In this document: positions 13,963 to 18,542 of the stretch, piece by piece
How the letters are laid out: every line of letters starts with the position of its first letter
Numbering within the stretch: the stretch's first letter is position 1
Assembly (NCBI GenBank): GCA_016932895.1
Contig: JAFGCA010000364.1
Location: 1-18,542 of the forward strand
Length of the DNA: 18,542 nt
Origin: Sedimentisphaerales bacterium
GTDB lineage: Bacteria; Planctomycetota; Phycisphaerae; Sedimentisphaerales; SG8-4
Direction: 5' to 3'
The notes under the pieces: generated by a model
The model's database searches: none
Seen by the model: the letters and a program-made list of their open reading frames with translations, nothing else
What the model was told of the DNA's origin: nothing
Program-made: the position numbers and the translations under genes

Positions 13963-14580
13963 TCAGAGCTTTTCCGGCTCTTCCGTTCCGGCTTCGGACA
14001 CTGTCTCGGACTCGGCCGCCGGCGTCTCGGCCGGGGCGGATTCCGGGGCCGCAGTTTCCGTCGCCGGCGCCTCGGTGACCGCCTCGGCGGCCGGCTCCTC
14101 CGGCTCTTGGGAAGCCTCGCCCTCGGCCTTCGGGGCGGACTCGGGGGCCGCTCCGGGCTCGGCGGGCGTCTTGGCGACGGCCTTCGGGGCGCCTTCTGCG
14201 GTGCGTTGCCCTGCGGAGGCGTCTTCTGCGGCCTCCGTGGAAGGACCGGCTATGTCGGTTTCCAGCATCTTCGCCGGCCGCTTCTCCGTCCCCAGGATCA
14301 AAACACGCATTACCTTCTCGGAGAGCTGAACGTCCTTCTCGATGCCCGCAATGCGCTGCCCGTTGGCCTTGAAATAACACAGGATGTACGTCCCGCGCGT
14401 TTGATGGTTGATCTCGTAGGCGAGCCTTCGCTCTCCCCACTTTCGCATCGAGACAACTTCAGCATCCGCCCGTTTCAGGATGGTCTCGATCACCGCCAGC
14501 GTGCCGTCCCAATCGGCGGCCGCCTGGGCGGAATCGACCAGAAACATCCCTTCGTATAGTCGCTTTGTTGCCGTTTCCAA
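13963..14580 (-). CDS. rpsF: 30S ribosomal protein bS6 with long C-terminal extension
   Basis: 205 aa starting at TTG (14580-14578). The unusual start is supported by a full AGGAGGT site 7 nt upstream on the minus strand and by alignment of 'KRLYEGMFLVDS' with S6 N-termini. Residues ~6-100 are the normal S6 domain ('YEINHQTRGTYILCYFKA', 'IEKDVQLSEKVMRVLIL'), which pairs with bS18 on the 30S platform. Residues ~105-205 form an extension of about 100 residues made almost entirely of Ala, Glu, Pro, Thr and Ser, expected to be disordered and strongly acidic. Typical S6 is 95-135 aa. The frame is continuous and ends at TAG, so the extension is not a frameshift artefact. Confidence 0.94.
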   Translation of the reverse strand: METATKRLYEGMFLVDSAQAAADWDGTLAVIETILKRADAEVVSMRKWGERRLAYEINHQTRGTYILCYFKANGQRIAGIEKDVQLSEKVMRVLILGTEKRPAKMLETDIAGPSTEAAEDASAGQRTAEGAPKAVAKTPAEPGAAPESAPKAEGEASQEPEEPAAEAVTEAPATETAAPESAPAETPAAESETVSEAGTEEPEKL

Positions 14581-14654
14581 ACTTGTTACCTCCTGATTAT
14601 GAATGAGAGTTGTACGTCAACGTCATTACCGAACGGGTCGTCCGGGCGCTGCGG

Positions 14655-15230
14655 TTACTGCGACGCCCGGTTGAACTCGTTCATGGTTTTTTTGATTCCG
14701 GATTCGAGCCAGCACAGCACGGCATCCCGCGCCGTGAGAATCGCCTCGTTCAAGAGGGGCTTGTCCTGCGGCGCGGGCCGGCCGAGCACGTAATCCACGG
14801 CGTCGGGTCCGGCGGACGGCCCGATGCCTACGCGGCAGCGGGCGATTTCATCGGTCCCGAGCTTCTGGATGATGTCGGCCAAGCCGTTGTGCCCGCCGGC
14901 CGAGCCCCGCGCCCGCAGGCGCAGCCGACCGGGCTCGAGAGCCATGTCGTCGGTGACGACCATCAGGTCGCGCCGGTCGAGCTTGTAGAAGCCGACCACC
15001 GTCGCCACGGGCTCGCCGCTGCGGTTCATGAACTTCCACGGCTTCATGAGAATCAGCTTCTTGCCCGCGTACGGGCCTTCCCCGATTCGCGCACCGAACT
15101 TTTGTGTCTTCACTTGTATCCCGAGAGCATTTTCCAGGGCCTCGATCACCTTGAATCCCAGGTTGTGTCGCGTCTCCGCGTACTCCGGCCCCGGGTTTCC
15201 CAAACCGACAACAAGTTTGACGTCAGCCAT
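14655..15230 (-). CDS. pth: Peptidyl-tRNA hydrolase
   Basis: 191 aa. It releases tRNA from peptidyl-tRNAs that drop off the ribosome. The family signature 'VVGLGNPGPEYAETRHNLGF' holds the N12 and catalytic H22 equivalents of the E. coli active site. 'LMKPWKFMNRSG', 'MVVTDDMALEPGRLRLR' (catalytic Asp) and 'GSAGGHNGL' follow in order. The start ATG 15230 lies 26 nt after the rplY stop, and the rplY-pth neighbourhood is common in bacteria. Length is standard (about 190 aa). Confidence 0.96.
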   Translation of the reverse strand: MADVKLVVGLGNPGPEYAETRHNLGFKVIEALENALGIQVKTQKFGARIGEGPYAGKKLILMKPWKFMNRSGEPVATVVGFYKLDRRDLMVVTDDMALEPGRLRLRARGSAGGHNGLADIIQKLGTDEIARCRVGIGPSAGPDAVDYVLGRPAPQDKPLLNEAILTARDAVLCWLESGIKKTMNEFNRASQ

Positions 15231-15256
15231 CAGTTGCGGTCTTGTCCAGCACGGCG

Positions 15257-15907
15257 TTAGGAGCTCTTTTCCTCGGCGCCTTCTTCACCTTCCTTGGCGC
15301 GACCGATAACCTCGGGCGCCACCGGCGCCTCTTCCTCCAGCTCTTCGGTCGTCTTGGCCACGGCCATCGCGTGGCAGGCCACCAGCAGGGTATCGGCCGG
15401 ACTCACCAGGGTGACCCCTTCGGGCAGCTCGACGTCGCCGGCGTGAATCGAGTCGCCGACTTCCACCTCGCGGACCGGGACGACAATGGCCTCCGGTATC
15501 TGGGTCGGCAGGCACTGCACTTCCAGATGGTCCGCATGCTCTTCGAGGAGCCCGCCGTGATGCGTCCCTTGGGCCGTACCCTTGAGCTCGATGGGCACCG
15601 TGACGACCACTTGCTCCGTCACGTCCACCCGCACTAAATCGGCGTGAATGATCTTCCGGCCCAGATGGTCGTACTGCAGATCCTTGACGATCGCTTTCTC
15701 CGACCGCCGGCCGATCTTGATCTCCAGCAGGCGACTGCCGTGATGGAGCGCCTCGACAAAATCGTGAGCGTCCAGGGAAATCGCCGCGGGCTCTTCCTTG
15801 TGACCGTACACGATCGCCGGTATGCGGCCCTGCCGGCGGACCTGTGCGGCGGCACTGGAACCCGTGTGTTCCCTGATTTCTGCCTTCAAAGACGATGTTT
15901 TGGTCAT
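15257..15907 (-). CDS. rplY: 50S ribosomal protein bL25 (Ctc/TL5 long form)
   Basis: 216 aa from ATG 15907, with AGGTGAG upstream. It binds 5S rRNA in the large subunit; the long form (Ctc) is stress-linked in Bacillus. The N-terminal L25 domain includes 'RRQGRIPAIVYGHKEEP' and 'YDHLGRKIIHADLVRVD'. The C-terminal TL5-type beta domain covers residues ~95-180 ('VTVPIELKGTAQGTHHGG', 'LEVQCLPTQIPEAIVV'). The protein ends in a Glu-rich tail of about 30 residues ('KEGEEGAEEKSS'). It lies 65 nt after prs and 26 nt before pth in the operon. Confidence 0.95.
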   Translation of the reverse strand: MTKTSSLKAEIREHTGSSAAAQVRRQGRIPAIVYGHKEEPAAISLDAHDFVEALHHGSRLLEIKIGRRSEKAIVKDLQYDHLGRKIIHADLVRVDVTEQVVVTVPIELKGTAQGTHHGGLLEEHADHLEVQCLPTQIPEAIVVPVREVEVGDSIHAGDVELPEGVTLVSPADTLLVACHAMAVAKTTEELEEEAPVAPEVIGRAKEGEEGAEEKSS

Positions 15908-15972
15908 AATCTTCTCACCTGACAAATCTATGTAGAATCACTCCATATGTCCCCGAGAACAACGATACTGCT

Positions 15973-16929
15973 TTAGCCTCCCTGGCCGAAAAGACTGCTC
16001 ACCGATTCGTTTCGGTGGATGCGTTTGATCGCCTCTCCCAACATGGCGGCCACGGAGAGAACTTTGATCTTGCCCAGCTTCCGGGCCTCGTCGGTCAGCG
16101 GAATGGTATTGGTGACCACCACGTTCTCGACCGGCGCCTTGGCGAGGCGCTCGAGCGCCTTTCCGGCGAACACCCCGTGCGTCACGCCGACGTACACCTT
16201 CTTGGCGCCGCGCTGCTTGACCAAATCGGCCGCACTGCAAATCGTGCCGGCCGTGGCAATGATATCGTCGCACATCAGAATGTTCCGCCCCTCCACGTGG
16301 CCGATCAGCTCGCCTGCCTCGACGTGCTCGCCGCTGACGCGCCGCTTGTGGACGATGGCCAGATCGCCGCCCAGGTGGGACGCATAACGTGCGGCGGTCT
16401 TGATATTGCCCACGTCCGGCGAAACCACCGTGAGGTTGTCAATTTTCATGTCGCGGAAGTACCGGCTCAGCACCAGCTCCCCCGTCAGATGATCCACGGG
16501 GATATCGAAGAACCCCTGCAACTGATGAGCGTGCAAGTCGATGGCCAGGACGCGGTCCGCCCCGGCGGTGCTGATCAGGTTGGCCACGAGCTTGGCCGTA
16601 ATCGGAACCCGCCCTTCGTCCTTGCGGTCCTGCCGCGCGTATCCAAAGTATGGGACCACCGCCGTGACGCGACGGGCGCTGGCCCGACGCAGGCAGTCGA
16701 GGTAGATCAACAGTTCCACCAAATGCTCGTCCACCGGCTTGCACGTCGATTGCAGAACGAAACAATCCCGCCCACGAACGTCATCCTCAATCCGGATCAG
16801 CTTCTCGCCGTCCGGAAACCTGCTGATCTCGGCCCCGCCGATCGGAATGCCCAGATACTTGCAGACCTCCAGGCCCAGGGCCGGACTGCTGCTTCCCGAA
16901 AAGATCTTGAGATTGTCATTCAAAAACAT
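15973..16929 (-). CDS. prs: Ribose-phosphate pyrophosphokinase
   Basis: 318 aa. It makes PRPP from ribose 5-phosphate and ATP, feeding purine (PurF in this window), pyrimidine, NAD, His and Trp synthesis. Motifs include the N-terminal 'IFSGSSSPALGLEV', 'SRFPDGE', the ATP flexible loop 'YARQDRKDEGRVPI', the metal/ATP site 'DLHAHQLQGFFDIPVDHL' (131-148) and the PRPP loop at 220-229 reading CDDIIATAGT. Bacterial enzymes usually have Asp at the position that is Ala225 here; archaeal enzymes can also lack it, so loss of activity is not implied. ATG 16929 has a GAGGTA site upstream. It is the first protein gene of the operon, 138 nt after tRNA-Gln. Confidence 0.96.
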   Translation of the reverse strand: MFLNDNLKIFSGSSSPALGLEVCKYLGIPIGGAEISRFPDGEKLIRIEDDVRGRDCFVLQSTCKPVDEHLVELLIYLDCLRRASARRVTAVVPYFGYARQDRKDEGRVPITAKLVANLISTAGADRVLAIDLHAHQLQGFFDIPVDHLTGELVLSRYFRDMKIDNLTVVSPDVGNIKTAARYASHLGGDLAIVHKRRVSGEHVEAGELIGHVEGRNILMCDDIIATAGTICSAADLVKQRGAKKVYVGVTHGVFAGKALERLAKAPVENVVVTNTIPLTDEARKLGKIKVLSVAAMLGEAIKRIHRNESVSSLFGQGG

Positions 16930-17067
16930 GTGAGGCTACCTCTGGCCCTATCCTTAACCCGTCGTCTGTCTGTTCGTTTCTCGGCGCCCCCGTTCGAGCC
17001 GGTCGGCTACCCTTCCAGACAATCGCGTTGCTCCTATTACTCGGCTCTGTTAGCGAAAAAACGTTAT

Positions 17068-17138
17068 CTACCCGGCCAGGACTTGAACCTGGAATATGGG
17101 TACCAAAAACCCATGTGTTACCATTACACCACCGGGTA
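17068..17138 (-). tRNA. trnQ: tRNA-Gln, anticodon TTG
   Basis: A complete cloverleaf reads on the minus strand. The acceptor stem is 17138-17132 with 17075-17069 (7 bp, perfect). The D stem is GTGT/ACAC, the anticodon stem TGGGT/ACCCA and the T stem CCAGG/CCTGG with loop TTCAAGT. The anticodon loop TTTTGGT gives TTG, reading CAA. The discriminator base is G (17068), as expected for tRNA-Gln. CCA is not encoded. It lies ahead of prs on the same strand and is probably cut out of the same primary transcript. Confidence 0.96.
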
Positions 17139-17360
17139 ATACCGAAGCGAGCCGTCCGAAGAATCTGCTGCGCCCGGTTCATCTCAACACGTATCCGAGA
17201 CCAAAGTCGCCCGGTATCAAGCTGTCACGGAAACCGCCCTGGAGCGGTTCGGTAGGGCCTTGTCGGAGGCTTGAGCCAGCCATGCCGTGATTCTGCTGAC
17301 CCCTAAGACCGTAACCCGGCCTGCGTCAACCCCTTGCGACAAGACAATCCTAAACCGATA

Positions 17361-17389
17361 ACTATACTCACCGCGATCTGCCGCGTCAA
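17361..17389 (-). promoter_or_regulatory. Promoter for tRNA-Gln and the prs-rplI operon
   Basis: On the minus strand, TTGACG (17389-17384), a 17-bp spacer and TATAGT (17366-17361) closely match sigma-70 consensus. The start would be near 17354, about 215 nt ahead of the tRNA. I found no better promoter between the tRNA and prs. Confidence 0.6.
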
Positions 17390-17410
17390 CCTCCTTTTCG
17401 CAAACGCCGG

Positions 17411-17434
17411 AAAAAAAGCGTTCGCCTCAGGGCG
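17411..17434 (-). terminator. Possible weak terminator of the DUF6263-like gene
   Basis: On the minus strand, a short CGCC-CTGA-GGCG hairpin (17434-17423) is followed after 5 nt by a run of seven T (17417-17411). The stem is short and not adjacent to the T-run, so efficiency is doubtful. Position, 47 nt past the stop at 17481, suits a terminator. Confidence 0.35.
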
Positions 17435-17480
17435 TGGTGCGGGCGAGACTGCCATCCTCAACCTGCGCTGGGCCCGGCGC

Positions 17481-18455
17481 TTACCATGCGTCCCATTTCT
17501 CGTCTTTCGTATTGAGGGCAACCTGACATTCGAAGGTTAGAGCGATTTTCTTGGGCTCGCTGTCTTCTTCGTCGCCGTTGGGCTCGGTGGCGTCGCCTTC
17601 GATCCACTGGTAAATCGTGCTGTCGATCAGCAGGCCGGTTTTGGTGTCGATCCGCACGCCCCCTTGCCGGGTGCCGGAGAAATCGTATCGCAGCTCCATC
17701 CCGGCGATTTCGGCCGTCGAGGCGTCGGGGTTGGCGCCGACCGATCCGGCCAGATCGATGCTCGCCAGGCCATCGCCGTCGACCGTGCGCATCGTCCATT
17801 TCGACTGGATCACGGCGGGCAGGCCCTGAGAGAGGACATCTCGGGACTGCCACGAATACCACTCGGTCAAAATCTCGTCCGGGTAGCGCATCATCTGGCT
17901 TTGGGCGGCTTCCTCGATCCCTGTTTCATCGAGATAGGGGGCCAGGGCGGTCGTCGCCGGCGTTTTCTCCGCATTCTCGGGCAGCTTCTGCCGCACCGCC
18001 TCGCGTATGTCGTCCAACGCGTTGGCATCGACGAGGACCTCGCCCCGGGGCGTCCATGTCACCAGATACGTGCCGTCCAGCAGGGCCGCGAAACCGGCCG
18101 CTTCCCTGGGCACATGCGACCCGCCCCGCGAAGAATCGTAGTAGACGTCCCGCACGTCGCCCGATTGGCGATACGCGGACCAGAGGTATGTGCATTCCAG
18201 CGTGGCGTTGCCCTGCGGATCGACGTCTATGACTTCCATTTTTCGGCCGACGCCGTAGGACAGCTCGATGACCTCCAACCGACCGTCGGTCGTCTTGCGG
18301 ATACGCTGCTCGTTGAGTGTTCTCTGGTAGAACGTCCGGCCTTTCTCGAGCTTCAGTTCCAGTCGAACTCCGGCGGCCTTCGCCGGGCCGCAACAGGACC
18401 CGGCAACCAGCCCGACAACCGCCAACACGGGCAAACTCCATCGTGTGTTGCTCAT
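17481..18455 (-). CDS. Exported protein, DUF6263-like
   Basis: 324 aa from ATG 18455; a start 42 nt earlier would put 14 polar residues before the signal peptide and is less likely. The N-terminus 'MSNTRWSLPVLAVVGLVAGS' is a Sec signal with a possible cleavage after 'AKA'; adjacent cysteines (SCC) do not form a good lipobox. The mature part opens 'VRLELKLEKGRTFYQRTLNE' and alternates beta-type segments such as 'YGVGRKMEVIDVDPQGNATL', as in DUF6263 proteins of planctomycetes and Bacteroidetes, whose function is unknown. The later segment 'GGVRIDTKTGLLIDSTI' also fits that family. Near the C-terminus is an acidic stretch 'EPNGDEEDSEP'. Family assignment is from memory of its pattern. It precedes the tRNA-Gln/prs promoter but seems to be a separate unit. 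Confidence 0.72.
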   Translation of the reverse strand: MSNTRWSLPVLAVVGLVAGSCCGPAKAAGVRLELKLEKGRTFYQRTLNEQRIRKTTDGRLEVIELSYGVGRKMEVIDVDPQGNATLECTYLWSAYRQSGDVRDVYYDSSRGGSHVPREAAGFAALLDGTYLVTWTPRGEVLVDANALDDIREAVRQKLPENAEKTPATTALAPYLDETGIEEAAQSQMMRYPDEILTEWYSWQSRDVLSQGLPAVIQSKWTMRTVDGDGLASIDLAGSVGANPDASTAEIAGMELRYDFSGTRQGGVRIDTKTGLLIDSTIYQWIEGDATEPNGDEEDSEPKKIALTFECQVALNTKDEKWDAW

Positions 18456-18542
18456 ATCGCAATCGACTCCATACAATCCTGCTGTTCGCCGTCGCAAGCA
18501 TCGCCTGACGGTCGGACGTCATTCACCGACTTCGTGATCGCC
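18456..18542. other. Upstream region at the right window edge
   Basis: No gene or convincing promoter is visible in these 87 bases. Control signals for the DUF6263-like gene probably lie here or beyond the edge. Confidence 0.4.

Noticed and set aside
13336..14559. A 407-residue open frame on the plus strand
   Set aside because: Antisense to ssb and rpsF; its Gly/Leu/Arg repeats are the complement of the S6 Ala/Glu/Pro tail.
16015..17139. A 374-residue open frame on the plus strand
   Set aside because: Antisense to prs and running through the tRNA-Gln gene; no recognisable domain.

Overview
The window looks like a chromosomal segment of a GC-rich bacterium, most likely a planctomycete of the Phycisphaerae type. 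This is inferred from three things together: a PEP-CTERM-type secreted protein ending in a 'VPVPGA...GLVGWLRRRR' tail, a DUF6263-like exported protein, and an mcsA-mcsB pair outside a Firmicutes-style ctsR-mcsA-mcsB-clpC operon. Most genes are housekeeping genes.

Layout. Bases 1-231 hold the 3' end of an iron-sulfur protein. Bases 232-779 hold only a decayed 3' remnant of a BlaI/MecI-type repressor on the minus strand. Bases 780-2839 are a compact, visibly AT-richer type II restriction-modification operon with its own promoter. It encodes a beta-class (N4-cytosine type) DNA methyltransferase fused to a degenerate staphylococcal-nuclease-like domain, overlapping by 1 nt with an MjaI-like restriction endonuclease. 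Bases 2883-7301 carry rdgB, purF, purM and a polytopic membrane protein of unknown role, all on plus. Bases 7385-8483 carry a complete minus-strand unit (promoter, long leader, PEP-CTERM protein, intrinsic terminator). Bases 8625-9788 hold a divergent pair: a DUF503/YlxP-like gene on minus and coaD on plus. Bases 10013-11784 hold promoter, mcsA and mcsB (protein-arginine phosphorylation).

The 600 bases 11785-12384 have no convincing gene. They contain an intrinsic terminator pointing to minus, preceded by about 165 nt able to fold into a branched rod; I propose an unannotated stand-alone small RNA. Bases 12385-17389 form one long minus-strand operon in transcription order: promoter, tRNA-Gln(TTG), prs, rplY (bL25/Ctc), pth, rpsF, ssb, rpsR, rplI. 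It joins PRPP synthesis, peptidyl-tRNA recycling, four ribosomal proteins and SSB. The window ends with a secreted DUF6263-like protein on minus.

Functionally, prs makes the PRPP that PurF consumes, and RdgB cleans the purine nucleotide pool, so several genes converge on purine metabolism although they lie in separate operons. The most unusual items are the methyltransferase-nuclease-like fusion, the near absence of CTAG (the site expected for MjaI-type enzymes) from the window, the candidate structured RNA beside mcsB, and the long Ala/Glu/Pro tail of ribosomal protein S6.
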